A DNA stretch of 64,000 bases from Cordia subcordata (Eukaryota; Streptophyta; Magnoliopsida; Boraginales; Cordiaceae): assembly GCA_028554755.1 (NCBI GenBank), contig JAPTOF010000005.1, forward strand, positions 3,496,501 through 3,560,500, written 5' to 3'. Shown here in pieces: positions 42,552 to 54,328 of this stretch (within the stretch, counting starts at the first letter, position 1; each line of letters starts with the position of its first letter). The notes beneath the pieces were generated by a model. The model ran no database searches. It worked only from the letters and a program-made list of their open reading frames with translations, and was not told the origin of the DNA. The position numbers and the translations under genes were made by a program.

Positions 42552-43110
42552 GGCCAGAGCATTCAGTTGTAACCAAACCTAACTGAAACTGAATTTAACT
42601 AACCGAATTTCCAAATTTCCGAATTTCTTGAAATTGTTAACCGAAACTAAACCGAATAGGACTAGTAACCGAAGTTACCTAACTGAATTTTTTCGGTTCA
42701 GTTTTTGGTTATTAACCGAAAAACCAAAATTTTTTAAAAAGTCATGAATTTTGTCTTGTTGCAAAGTAACGTCAAACTAAGTAACTAACTAAATTTATAA
42801 TTTGTACGAACTACAAACTGGTTAAATATAGAATGTATAGCTAGAAAACAACTTCCAAAATACAAAATAAACTCATAGAATTTGTAGGTTAGCAAACAAG
42901 ATTCAAAATAGGAAATCAACATGTCAAAAGTGAAAACCTAATACCTATCAAGTGTTAGAAAAATAAACCTATCTAGCAAATGAAATTTAGACAACAAGAA
43001 GTTAACAACATTGAAACATGCCAAAATGATGTCATTTCAATACAAGAGTTATTCCAAACATAATAGCTAAAATGCTAAAATGCAGTTCACAACTTGTCAC
43101 CAGCCAACTA
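42552..43110 (-). other. HAT 3' terminal region
   Basis: Non-coding, AT-rich. AACCGAA-type repeats, clustered at 42595-42725 on both strands (CCGAATTTC, CGGTTCAG, TAACCGAA), are likely transposase-binding subterminal repeats. From 42730 to the GYP3 insertion it is simple A/T-rich sequence without features. Confidence 0.6.
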
Positions 43111-44525
43111 TGATGTTGTTTTAAAAACCCGCAAGTGCACGGATCGGAAGTAGTGTAGTGTATGAAAGAGTACAGGTATCGTCTCCTCAAGGAAGCTTCT
43201 AACTATGGTTTCTAAGTCCTATGTATCCTATATTAACTACGTGTAGAAACGAAATTATTTTTTTTGAGATTTTTTTCGAATTTTGAATTGAAGGTAACTT
43301 TAAACTATCCTATTAAAACTAAAGTACATAAATTACACTAAAAGTAAATGGAATACAATGAGAAGAAATCAATTAGGAACGACTAGGGGAATTTGGTAAT
43401 GGGAAACGGCCTAGGGTTGGATTACTTCCTATGTTCGGCTAGTGATTGGACTAACTATGGACTGTAGGCAATCAACAGCTCTAGTGCCTTAGTTTATTAG
43501 CTAGCCTCATTACCCTTAATTAAAGGTGCACTCCTATCCCTAAACGGGCCCTTTGTAAAGCATAGGTTTGTCCTACTAATTAAGGCTTTGCAACTATACC
43601 AATAACCTAAGTGATTGACTAATCCAAGTTGATTAAGGCATACTCATTAATTGTGTTTCAAACTAAGGATTGAACCAATTAATCTTAAGCTTATTCAAGC
43701 ACAATTAGCAAATCTGGCAAGCGATAGATCATGGCTCACACATTAACAATGTTTCATGCTGAGCACATCATAAACAATTTCAAAACAAGCATGCATGAAC
43801 TCTCTTGGGACTTTCAACAAACACATAGATATGTTATATTAAAGTCATCAACAATTCTCCACAAGTTATGCAATCATCATGCCTCACAAAATCCATAAAA
43901 GTCAAAATCCAACACCAAGCCATAACATAATCCGTAGTCCAACCCTAGCCTAAAACAATTAGTTCAACATGCTAAAAGAGAGGGCAAAACTGAAATTTAA
44001 TATCACAAATATCAATTTCATGTTCAATAAATTAAATCTCAAACTTAGAACCTCTTCCTGCTTCAATTTTGCTCAAATTCAACTCCAAAATGCAATTTTC
44101 AGCAAGGAAATCCAACTTGACAGCAACTTTTCTGCACCAATTTTGCCCCAAAACAGCCCCAAAACTTGCTGAAATAAGCACAAAAATAGTGTATTTATAA
44201 AGCCCTAATTAGTCGAAAGCAAACTTAAAGAAAAGAACAAGCAAAATCTCTTGTTTCTGCAGCTTTTCGGACTAATTTTTGCTCTTTTTCCTGCAGAAAG
44301 ACTTGCTAGAATTTGCCTCTTTTTGCCCCCAAATCAACCCTAAAAATTCTCCTTTTGTGTGTGAATGTGTGAGAGTATGTATGTGAGATTATGTGCGTGT
44401 TTGATGCTGAAAAGAGGGACGAAAATAGGAAAAATTTGGGCTGGTACAGCACTTCTCTTTTTTCTCGTTCTTGACTGCTCTCTTTTTTCTTCTTTTCTTC
44501 CCCCCTTCCCCCGGGGTTGATGAGT

Positions 44526-44567
<42 letters not shown>

Positions 44568-45052
44568 GTGCTGTGTTTTTCGTGCCCTAAAGAAAGAAAA
44601 GAAAAGGAAAAAGGAAAAGTAGGGTTCAAGTCAATTTGTCAATATAATACATAATATACTCTCTATTAGCTTATGTATTATAATATTCTAACTATGGCCT
44701 AAAACCCTAGAGCTTAATTAATTATTTCCTAAACTAAATTAGTGAACTCTAATTTAACTAACTAAAATTCGTAGAATCCTAATTCTAGTTATTTAATATC
44801 TTAATTCTAATCTAACCCAGCTAACTTATGAATTTAATTTCCTAGTTCCTAATTAATCAAAATTATTATATATAAAAAAATGAAAATAGAATAGAAAACG
44901 CATAAAATGATAAAAAAATGATACACCACACATAAACACTCAATGAGACCCAATAATCACTCAGAAACTCAAAATAGACAAAATTAGCACCAAAACATGC
45001 ACTCAAACACACTCAAAATCATGCAATTTACACTTCAAAAACACACATATCA
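43111..45052 (-). repeat. GYP3 3' LTR (1942 bp)
   Basis: TGATGTTG start, ATATCA end. TATAAATA on the minus strand at 44192-44199. A TA microsatellite at 44528-44565 is much longer than in the other LTR (53728-53743), so it expanded after insertion. The end region keeps ACCCGCAAGTGCACGGATC and the GTCTCCTCAAGGAAGC version of the conserved U5 box. Confidence 0.93.
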
Positions 45053-45090
45053 ACACCCCCAAACCTTTTCCTTGCTTATCCCCAAGCAAG
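45053..45090 (-). other. GYP3 polypurine tract with hairpin
   Basis: Sense: stem CTTGCTT/AAGCAAG (45071-45090), then GAAAAGGTTTGGGGGTGT up to the LTR. The internal copy is at 46141-46178 with the perfect hairpin TTTGCTTGTCCTCAAGCAAA. Confidence 0.85.
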
Positions 45091-46596
45091 ATTACTCCTA
45101 AGCTTATATCATGATGCTTAAAGGGTTGCCAAAAGTATTGACTTGCTATCTTGATGAATCTAAGGAGTATGAAGGGGTCATTCCTTATTGTAAAAGGGAT
45201 CTCCTAGCCTTTTTCAGATCCTCTTCTCAATCACAAGGGTTCTTGCACCTCTTGGGAACTTACCAAGTAGTTAAAGCCACCACAAACCTAGGATTCTAAC
45301 TTACGCACCCGAGATGCTGATATTTCGTGCCCCCATCACTAACATGACCTTCCAACATACACTTAGCCCAAAGATACAAGGAAAAGAGAGAATTACACCA
45401 TAATGGCTTGCAATTGGCATAAGAGCCTTATTCACGATACAACAGAACGATGTTCTCGGTGATTAGGGCCCCCGTGCAGCGAGCTTTCAACCAGCACATC
45501 CCAACCACCTAAGGCTTAGGGTACTAGGGAAATAAATCCCCCTCAGGCATACTAACTCGGGTTTCGCCAACCACTTCAAACGGAAAATCAAAGAAAGAGA
45601 ACTAAACATGTGTCAAATTGACATTGTGTCCTTTGACACTTAGTCAACATACTTCATTCATTTTTTTTCTTGCCATTTGGCTTTTTCTGATTTTTCAGTC
45701 TTTTTTTCATTTTTTGCATTTTCCAATATTTTTGGATTTTTTTCAATGCATATCATCAACAGAACGGAAAAAAAAAGGCTATGGTACACTAAAAGAACCA
45801 CGCAAGTAAGAGGACACTCACATCAACGACCCTCCTAAAAACACTTTTTTCCAACCAAGTTATAGGCCAACTACAAGGTGCATTCTTAGAAGTGCTTACT
45901 CCCCACAGTTTTTGAAAAGATTCTCTTCAAAGTCCTAGTTCTCCCTCCATTCTATTCACTCCCCACAATACTACCTCATCTTCGCCAATCAATTAAGTCA
46001 ATTAACAGGAGCCAACTCTCCAATCAACAAAGAGATAAACGACTCTATGCACAAAAAATCAAAAAAAAAAATTCACCATTTTGAGCAAAACCATGAAAAT
46101 CTACCCTTTATGTCAAAGATGAAAAACAAAAAGAACTCCCACACCCCCAAACCTAAACTTTGCTTGTCCTCAAGCAAATTGCAATCAACCGTGCAAACAA
46201 ACAAATAATAAAGCACACATACGGAAGTGTGGAAAGAGTAGAAAAAAATAAGGCCAAAAGGATGGAAAGATACAACCTTGTGTTCTTATGACTTCACAAA
46301 TGCCAATGAAATTCAAATCATCCACTATTTTGTTTCTCATCAGTACACAAACACTTAACACGCGAGATTAACAGACATATGCCATGCAAGTTCGCATTGG
46401 CATTACAAATAAGAACAAAGATGTATGCAAAAATGGAGACGGGGAATGCAAGGAACAAGAACAAAGCTCTAGCTATTAAAACGAAAAGAAAAAGACAAAT
46501 ACATAAAAACAAAAGGAAAAGAATGAAATTACCGAAATCTAGGTTGTCTCCTAGTAGCGCTAACCATCAAGCCGTCAGCCAGGCAAGCTTCATTCA
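45091..46596 (-). other. GYP3 non-coding spacer
   Basis: Same landmark order as GYP2 and NA1: CTTGCACCTCTTGGGA, the TTGACATTGTGTCC box at 45618, T-rich then A-rich tract at 45650-45780, second hairpin-PPT module at 46141-46178, TCTCCTAGTAGCGCTAACC near 46547. An extra block at 45445-45590 (GATTAGGGCCCCCGTGCAGC and following) has no match in the other elements and looks like a small insertion. Confidence 0.65.
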
Positions 46597-47900
46597 TTAA
46601 GTGTCATACGAAGGCTCCTGAAACTCGATGGACTCTACTCTAGCCATGCTCAGGTCAAATGAATGCTTTAGGCGCTACCCATTCACAATCAAAACTCGTC
46701 CGTCCTTTAAGTCTTTGATCTTTACTGCTCTAGAAGGGTAAGCTTCAATGACCTTGTACGGACCATCCCATCGACTTCTTAGTTTACCTGGAAAGAGCTT
46801 CAATCTAGAATTAAACAACCAAACTTTGTTAGTAGGAGAGAAAGATTTCCTAAGGATAAGCCTATCATGCATTTTCTTCATTCTCTCTTTATAAAGCTTA
46901 GCGTTTTCGTACGCCTCATATCTCAATTCCTCCAGCTCAGCTAAGTCAAGCTTCATTTTCTCACCTACAATAGACAAGTCAAAATTTAACACTTTAATAC
47001 CCCAATATGCTTTATGTTATAACTTGGCAGTTAGATGGTAGGCCTTCCCATACACTAACCTATATGGAGACATACCTATAGGGGTTTTGTATGCAATACG
47101 GTAGGCCCATAATGCATCACTCAATCTACAAGACCAATCTCTCCTATCAGGCCTAACCCTTTTTTTCTAGAATGGACTTGACCTCCCTATTTGAAACTTC
47201 AACCTGTCCACTTATCTGAGGGTGATACGGGGTAACAATCTTATGAATGACTGAATATTTTCTGAGTAAAGCCTCAAGTGTCCTGTGGTGAAAGTGCTTT
47301 CCTCCATTACTGATCAGGACTCGTGGTACCCCAAACCTAGAAAACATGTGCTCTCAAATGAATTTCACCACGACCCTGTGGTCATTGGTTCAAGCAGGAA
47401 TCGCCTCAACCCACTTGGACACATAGTCAACAGCCACTAAGATATATGAATACCCAAAGGAAGGTGGGAATGGACCCATGAAATCAATTCCTTAAACATC
47501 AAAAAGTTCACACACAAGAATAGGGGAAAGGGGCATCATATTTCTCCTAGAAATAGACCCAGTTTTTTGACATCTAACATACTTTTTACTAAATTCCTGG
47601 GCCAAAAGAATCTACTTTGCAAGACTTTAGCTGTAGTTTTCTTTCCTCCAAAGTGACCTCCACACGCCTCACCGTGACACATATTCAAAATACTTTCAAA
47701 CTCGCTCTCTGGAACACACCTACGAATTACTTGATCTACACACATCTTAAAGAGATAAGGATCTTCCCAAAAGAAATGTTTAACCTGCGAATAAGACCTA
47801 TCCTTTTCTCTCTTCTCCCAATGAGGTGGCAATTAACCTGTGAAAAGATAATTTACTATATGCGCATACCAAGGTGTGTGATGTAAGACAACAAACAATT
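46597..47900 (-). pseudogene. pol: GYP3 integrase
   Basis: Ends SIEFQEPSYDT with TAA at 46597-46599. From the N-terminal side: SQVKHFFWEDPYLFKMC, MCHGEACGGHFGGKKTTAKV, then a small deletion and frameshift after FFWP that removes part of the zinc region (KYVRCQKTGSISRR survives in another frame). The core keeps the second Asp in [13 protein letters not shown] sequence, but the D is Asn (ISN), and the Glu in [16 protein letters not shown]. The first Asp (FMG region, about 47480) is retained as IDFMG. The C-terminal part is [20 protein letters not shown], then VWLFNSRLKLFPGKLRSRW. TAG replaces Gln in NG*RLKH. Not functional. Confidence 0.85.
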
Positions 47901-48970
47901 GTTCATCTGGAAAAGACTCACAAAAAGGGATGGAATCACTAGGGGACTCATGAATAAGACGGGACAAATGATTAGAAACAGAATTCTCACTGCCCTTTTT
48001 ATACCTAATCTCTATGTCAAACTCCTACAAAAGAAGCATCTATCTAATCAAGTAGGGTTTAGATTCACACTTAGACAACAGATACCTCAAAGCCCCATGA
48101 TCAGTGTAAATTATGACCTTAGACCCCATAATGTATGATCGAAACTTATCAAGGGAGAACAATACTGCTAGAAGCTCTTTTCAGTAGTGGTGTAATTTTT
48201 TTGAGCCTCATATAGAGTCTTACTAGCATAGTAGATCATATGAGGCAACCTATCCTTACATTGTCCTAATACAACTCCTATGGCAAAATTTAATGCATCA
48301 CACATAATCTCAAAAGGAAGACTGTAATTAGGCGGCTGGATGATAGAGAACGAGGACAGCAAGGATTTAAGCCTATCAAAAGCTCTAGTGCACTCTTCAT
48401 CAAACACAAATGAAACATCTTGTGCTACAGACAGGTGACTAAGACATTCATTAAAATTCACACCAAAGACTGAGAAATCATCCATGAAAATCTATAAGTG
48501 CCTCTCAATCATATCGCTAAATATAGCCATCATACACCTTTGAAAAGTGGCAGGTGCATTACAAAGATCGAACATCATTCTCCTATAAGCAAATGTACCA
48601 TAAGGGCAAGTGAACGTAGTTTTCTCCTGATCCTAGGGAAACACGGGGATTTGATTGTATCCCGAATACCCATCTAAAAAGCAGTAATAATCGTGACCGG
48701 CTGCTCTATCCAAAATCTGGTCAAGGAAGGGTAATGGGAAGTGATCTTTTCTAGTCCTCGAGTTGAGCTTCCTATAATCTATGCACATTCTCCAACCCAT
48801 AGGGATTCGCATAGGAACTAGCTCACCCTTATTATTCTCTACCACCGTGATCCCAGATTTTTTTGGAACTACCTAAACAGGACTAACCCACTCGCATCAG
48901 AGATCGGATAAATGATTCGTGCATCTAAGAACTTAATAACCTCCTTTCTCACAACTTTACTCATATGTGG
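47901..48970 (-). pseudogene. pol: GYP3 reverse transcriptase and RNase H with internal deletion
   Basis: RT motifs: [53 protein letters not shown] (frame-broken), then MDDFSVFGVNFNECLSHLS with the catalytic DD kept. The next residues are VAQDVSFVFDEECTRAFDRL: about 85 residues present in GYP2 between LSHLS and the DVPFDFDDE region are gone. This deletion removes the WEKSHFMV to [11 protein letters not shown] part. RNase H follows ([39 protein letters not shown]). The second Asp of the ASDYA motif is Asn here. Confidence 0.87.
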
Positions 48971-49990
48971 ATTAAGTCATCTTTGCATCTCACGAGAAGG
49001 TACTGCACCTTCTTCTAAATGAATTCTATGCATACAAACTGAAGGGTCTATACCTTTTAAATCACCAATCGTCACCCTATAGCCTCCTTATTCTTTCTAA
49101 GAATTCCTAAAAGACGCTCCTCATTCTCACTCAACAAATTAGATGCTATACTCAGAGGAAAGGCTCGTTAAGTCCTAAGAATGCATACTTCAAGTGCTCA
49201 GGGAGGGGTTTGAGCTCCAAAGATGGGGAAGACTCAATTGTAAGGGGATCACTAGACACTTCTAAGGGAAGATACTCGGATTGACTAACCTCAATTAATT
49301 TCTCAAGCCTAGAGTCAATAGAAGTAGATGTGGAAGCAACATACTTGCTAATAAATGACTCAGAATCAAACTGCTCTAAGATGACCTCAAGCTCAACTAA
49401 CTTATCCTCAACAAACAACATCTTGCAGGCATGCTCCTCTATACATGGATCTATAACATCAACAGCAAAACACTCCTCCTCATCATCCATACCTATACTC
49501 GCTTTATTCGTTACCTCTGCGACTCTCATAGTGGCCTTCAGATTCCCAAACTTAATCTCTAGTAACCCCGACTTACAATGAATGACTGCATCAGCTGTAG
49601 CTAAGAAGGGGCATCCTAAGAGAATAGGTATAGAGTCTTTAGTGTCATGGCCAGAATCCATATCTAAGACAATGAAATCAACTAGATACACAAACTCTCC
49701 AACCTGAACCATGACATTCTCTACTATACCTCGCGATCTCCGCTCGGATCTATCAGCTAACTGCAAAGTGACGTACGTAAGAGATAACTCCCCCAAACCT
49801 CGATGCTGGTAGACTGAGTAGGGAATCAAATTTACGCTAGACCCTAAATCTAAAAGTGCATGATCAATTGGGGTCTTTCTAATGCAACACAAAATAGTGA
49901 AAGCTCCTGGGTCTTTCAACTTAGGTGGGATGCCCGAAGTGCAAATGCTACTCACCTTTTAAGTGAGCTGTACTATTTTCAGTATGTGGG
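48971..49990 (-). pseudogene. pol: GYP3 protease and linker
   Basis: A 267-residue open stretch (49955-49152): MSSICTSGIPPKLKDPGAFT, active site LLDLGSSVNLIPYSVYQHRG, DRSERRSRGIVENVMVQVGE, DFIVLDMDSGHDTKDSIPIL and LGCPFLATADAVIHCKSGLL. Then the acidic linker (DDEEECFAVDVIDPCIEE) and SLELKPLPEHLKYAFLGLN. The Arg of the LGRPF motif is Cys. The linker frame shifts before the RT near 49150. Confidence 0.87.
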
Positions 49991-51995
49991 AATTGTTTCG
50001 CTTTCGTGTGCATAGATCTTTGAAGAATTTTGCGTAAGCAAGAATAGACACAATAGCGTCAACTGGAGGAAGATTCACCTTAAGGTCCTTCAAGTGCTCT
50101 AAGATCTTATTCATCCTAGTGTCTTCAACAAATCTGGGCTTCTTTAGCGCGGCTAGAAAAGGTGCTCTAGGGACGACATCACTAGATTCTACCGACTACT
50201 TCCCCTCCCTATATGGAAGGGTACTAATCTCATCTCTCTTTAGTGGTCTCCTCTCTCTCATGGTCCCTAACCTCACTAGGCTCTATAGGAACACTAGGTG
50301 CAGACTCAATTGAATTTTCCTTCTCTTTCACCTCATTGTCAATGACTCTACCACTCTTAAGTGCAATAATTGCTTTCACCTGTGCATGAGTGGTGTGAGA
50401 GAGATTAGAGAAAGAATTGGATTGACCTCTAGGGTTCATCTCAGGCTAGGCAGCCAATTTGCCTAGCTCCCTAGCACTTAACTGACTAGCTAACTGACCT
50501 AACTAGGCATCCATCTTAGCCATGTGCTGTTGTTGTGGCAGAAACATCTGTAATGGAAGATCAAACTTATCGTCGCTACTAGGCTGACTAGAGAATGGTG
50601 CAAGAAGTGAAGGTATAGACTGAGTGGGAAGAGCGGGAACAGATGGGCGATGATCCTGTGGGGCACCAGGAAGTTTAGATGGATTTACGTGATAAAAACA
50701 CGGTGGATTTGACTGAGCAAGACGCGGTCACTGCTGAATGGGACCTGGGGCTGGGGAGACTCAAAGTGATTATTACGCCAAGAAAACTTAGGGTTATCCC
50801 TCCACCCCGGATTATATGTGTTCGAGTAAGGGTTTTAATCTCATGAGTACCCCTGTGTAGCATGAACTTGCTCTTGAATGAATTCTGGAAACTGTGGTAT
50901 CATGGGACGACTCAAAACATAAGGCACACGCCTTAACGACAGAAGGAGAAGACAACGATACTAGCGGTTTAGCCTTACGGCCAGGTATAGGTGCTAGACC
51001 TTAAGAAATCAACTGGTCAAGCTTATGGGTCAATGCTTCTACCTTACCAGGAAGATCATGGGATGTGACTACTTCATTAACTCCTCTCTTAGGATTACTC
51101 CTACTCGACTTATCTAATGCTATATTCTGAAAAGAATCCTTAGCAACACGCTCTAAAATCCCCCAAGCATTACTAGGTCTCAGATTATAGAATCCCCCAC
51201 CTGACATGGCATTCACTATCAGGCAATGGGACTCGGTAAGACCCTTAAAGAAGTAATGCAGTAGATCGTAGGTACCGTACCCATGATGTGGACACTGACG
51301 CAATAAATCATTATACCTCTCCCATGTCTCGTGGAAATATTCAAACTCATACTGGGAGAAGGTTATAATCAAAGCTCGAAAGTCAGTAGTCTTAGCCATG
51401 GGATAAAACCTCTGATAGAATCGGGACTGGAAAGTATCCCAAGATGTAATAGCTCCATCAAGCAAGGATTGAAGCCATTGTTTGGCTTTATCCTTGAGAG
51501 AGAAAGGGAAAATTCTGAGCCTAATATTCTCTTAAGACACGTTTGGAAAATTGAAAGTAGAACAAATCTCCACAAAATCAGTGACATGAGTTAAGGGACT
51601 CTCATTACTCCTACCATAGAAAGACGGGAGCATAGCTAATATCCCATGCTTAATCTCAAAACTCGCCTCCCCCAAATTCGGTGGATGGATGGCCATATTT
51701 GGCTCAAAGGCATAAGGAAGGAAGTATTGCCTAAGGGTCATGTCATCGGCTACTTGGCATGGATTCGGAAGCCTAGGAAGTTCAACATTCTCATTACGTG
51801 GAACAACAGGAGGCAGAAAATGAGGAAAAGGAAGAGGATTATCATTCCCATTATAAGGAACAAGAGGAGGGAGATCATTTCCATTTTCTGCCATTCCACC
51901 TAGATTGTGTTCTAAGTTCTAAGATGACGGTGAATTCTCTGTGGTTCAGGATTAAAAGGAACTAAGTTAGGTCTAAGTGAACGTCTGCCAAGCAT
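49991..51995 (-). pseudogene. gag: GYP3 gag
   Basis: Start ATG at 51995 (MLGRRSLRPNLVPFNPEP), as in GYP2 and GYPH. A TAG and frameshift precede MAENGNDLPPLVPYNGNDN. The capsid region (51894-51001) holds MTLRQYFLPYAFEPNMAIHP, GILAMLPSFYGRSNESPLTH, HETWERYNDLLRQCPHHGYG and YFFKGLTESHCLIVNAMSGG. The CCHC knuckle begins ACALCFESSHD near 50920 but its last Cys is lost through a frameshift. The coiled coil and MNPRGQSNSF (50439) follow, with ARKGAL-type frame breaks up to FKDLCTRKR near 50010. Confidence 0.85.
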
Positions 51996-52268
51996 GCACA
52001 AAAAGAAACAAAATCTCCTTCAAACTCTTCAACCACCGAAACTGCAATCCTAAATCTACAGCACAGTAACCACAAGTCCTAAAAACTACAAAAAAAATAA
52101 CACTAAATAGAAACGCTAAATCAAACAAAACACAATGTAAGAACAAAATAAAAATTATCACGAAAATTAAAAAAAAAACAACAAAAACTAAGACTAATAC
52201 TAGAAAAATAATAAAAATACCAAAGCACGTAACCAACTAGAACACACTAATCAAAGAAACCAACTATG

Positions 52269-52288
52269 CCTCCACGGCAACGGCACCA
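52269..52288 (-). other. GYP3 primer-binding site
   Basis: Minus-strand TGGTGCCGTTGCCGTGGAGG lies six bases from the LTR end. It is a slightly changed TGGCGCCGTTGCCGGGGA. Between here and 51995 lies a 270-base A-rich leader without features. Confidence 0.83.
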
Positions 52289-52294
52289 AAAACT

Positions 52295-54227
52295 TAATGT
52301 TGTTTTAAAACCCATAAGTGCACAGATCAGAAGTAGTGCAGTGTGTGCAAGAGTACGGGTATTGTCTCCTCAGGGAGGCCTCTAACTATGGTTTCTAAGT
52401 CCTATGTATCCTAGATTAACTACGTGTAGAAACAAAATTATTTTTTTTTAGATTGTTTTCGAATTTTGAATTGAAGGGAACTCTAAACTATCCTATTAAA
52501 ACTAAAGTGCATAAATTAAACTAAAAGTAAATAAAATACAATGAGAAGAAAGCAATCGGGAATGACCAGGGGAATTCGGTAATGGGAAATGGCCTAGGGT
52601 CGAATTACTTCCTATGTTCAGCTAGTGATTGGACTAACTATGGACCATAGGCAATCAATAGCTCTAGTGTCTTAGTTTATTAGCTAGCCTTATTACCCTT
52701 AATTAAAGGTACACTCCTATCCCCAAACGAGCCCTTTCTAGAGCATAGGCTTTGCATATACCAATAACCTAAGTGATTGACTAATCTAAGTTAATTAAGG
52801 CATACCCATTAATTGTGTTTCAAACTAAGGCTGGAACCAATTAATCTTAAGCCTATTCAAGCACAATTAGCAAATCTAACAAGCGATAGATCATGGCTCA
52901 GACATTAACAACGTTTCATGCTAAGCACAAGACCAATAATCATAAACAATTTCAAAACAAGCATGCATAAACTCTCTTGGGACTTTCAAGAAACACAAAG
53001 ACATGTTATATTGAAGTCATCAACAATTCTCCGCAAGTTATGTAATCATCATGCCTCACAAAATCCATGAAAGTCAAAATCCAACACTAAGGCATAACAT
53101 ATTCCGTAATCCAACCTTAGCCTAAAACAATTAGTTTAACATTCTAAAAAATAGGGCAAAACTGAAATTTAATATCAAAAACATCAATTCCATGTCCAAT
53201 AAATTAAATCTCAAGCTTAGAACCTCTTCCCACTTCAATTTCGTTCAAATTCAACTCCGAAACGCAATTTTCAGCAAGGAAATCCAATTTGACAGCAAGT
53301 TTTCTGCACCAATTCTGTACCAATTTAGCTCTCTTTTTAGCCCCAAAACTGCCCCAAAACCTGATGAAATAAGCACACAAATAGTGTATTTATAAAGCCC
53401 TAATTAGTAGAAGTAAACTCAAAGAAAAGAACAAGCAAAATCTCTTGTTTCTGCAGCTTTTTCAGAGTAATTTCTGCACTTTTTCCTGCAAAAAGACTTG
53501 CTGAAATTTGCTTCTTTTTACCCCCAAATCAACCCTAAAAATTCTACTTTTGTGTGTGAATGTGTGAGAGTATGTATGTGAGATTATGTGTGTATTTGGT
53601 GCTGAAAAGAGGGACGAAAATAGGAAAATTTTGGGCTGATGCAGCGCTTCTCTTTTTCTCTCGTTCTTGGCTGCTCTCTTTTTTTCTTCTCTTCTCCCCC
53701 CTCCTCCCTCCCCTGGTTGATGAGTTGATATGTATATATATATGGGTGCTATGTTTTTTGTGCCCTAAAGAAAGAAAAGAAAAGGAAAAAGAAAAAGTAG
53801 GGTTCAAGTCATTAGTTAATATAATATATATTATGCTCTCTATTAGCTTATGTATTATAATATTCTAACTATATCCTAAAACCCTAGAGATTAATTAATT
53901 ACGTCCTAAACTAATTTAGTGAACTCTAATTTAACTAACTAAAATTCGTAGAATCCTAATTCTAGTTATTTAATATCTTAATTCTAATCTAACCGAACTA
54001 ACTTATGAATTTAATTTCCTAATTCCTAATTAATCAAAATTATTATATATAAAAAAATTGAAATAGAATAGAAAATGCATAAAACGATAAAAATGATACA
54101 CCACACATAAACACTCAATGAGACCCAATAATCACTCAGAAACTCGAAATAGACAAAATTAACACCAAAACACGCACTCAAACACACTCCAAATTCTACA
54201 ATTTACACTTAAAAAACACACACATCA
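52295..54227 (-). repeat. GYP3 5' LTR (1933 bp)
   Basis: Starts TAATGTTG (TG changed to TA) and ends CACATCA. It matches 43111-45052. TATA box TATAAATA on the minus strand at 53387-53394. It lacks part of the sequence around GTTTGTCCTACTAATTAAGG that the 3' LTR has near 43565, and has only a short TA repeat. Confidence 0.92.
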
Positions 54228-54328
54228 AACTACAAATAGTCCAATACCAATATACCATCATCACATTAGCATCATGCTAGTCACGGTATCATAAACATAA
54301 TACATAGTTTCAAATTTCAACAATGCCA

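Larger units (their letters stand above)
43111..54227 (-). mobile_element. GYP3: full-length Athila-like gypsy retrotransposon, internally deleted
   Basis: 11.1 kb with direct LTRs at 43111-45052 and 52295-54227 and a perfect 5-base TSD AACTA (43106-43110 and 54228-54232). Minus-strand PBS and PPT, gag and pol in gypsy order. The LTRs differ in sequence from the GYP2 group and lack its hairpin repeats. The protein and spacer are clearly related. RT has an in-frame-type gap of about 85 residues, and several frameshifts disable it. Confidence 0.93.

Noticed and set aside
42552..42730. Exact HAT terminus and 8-base target duplication
   Set aside because: The right end lies outside the window, so neither the TIR partner nor the duplication can be checked. 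Only an approximate left end is given.
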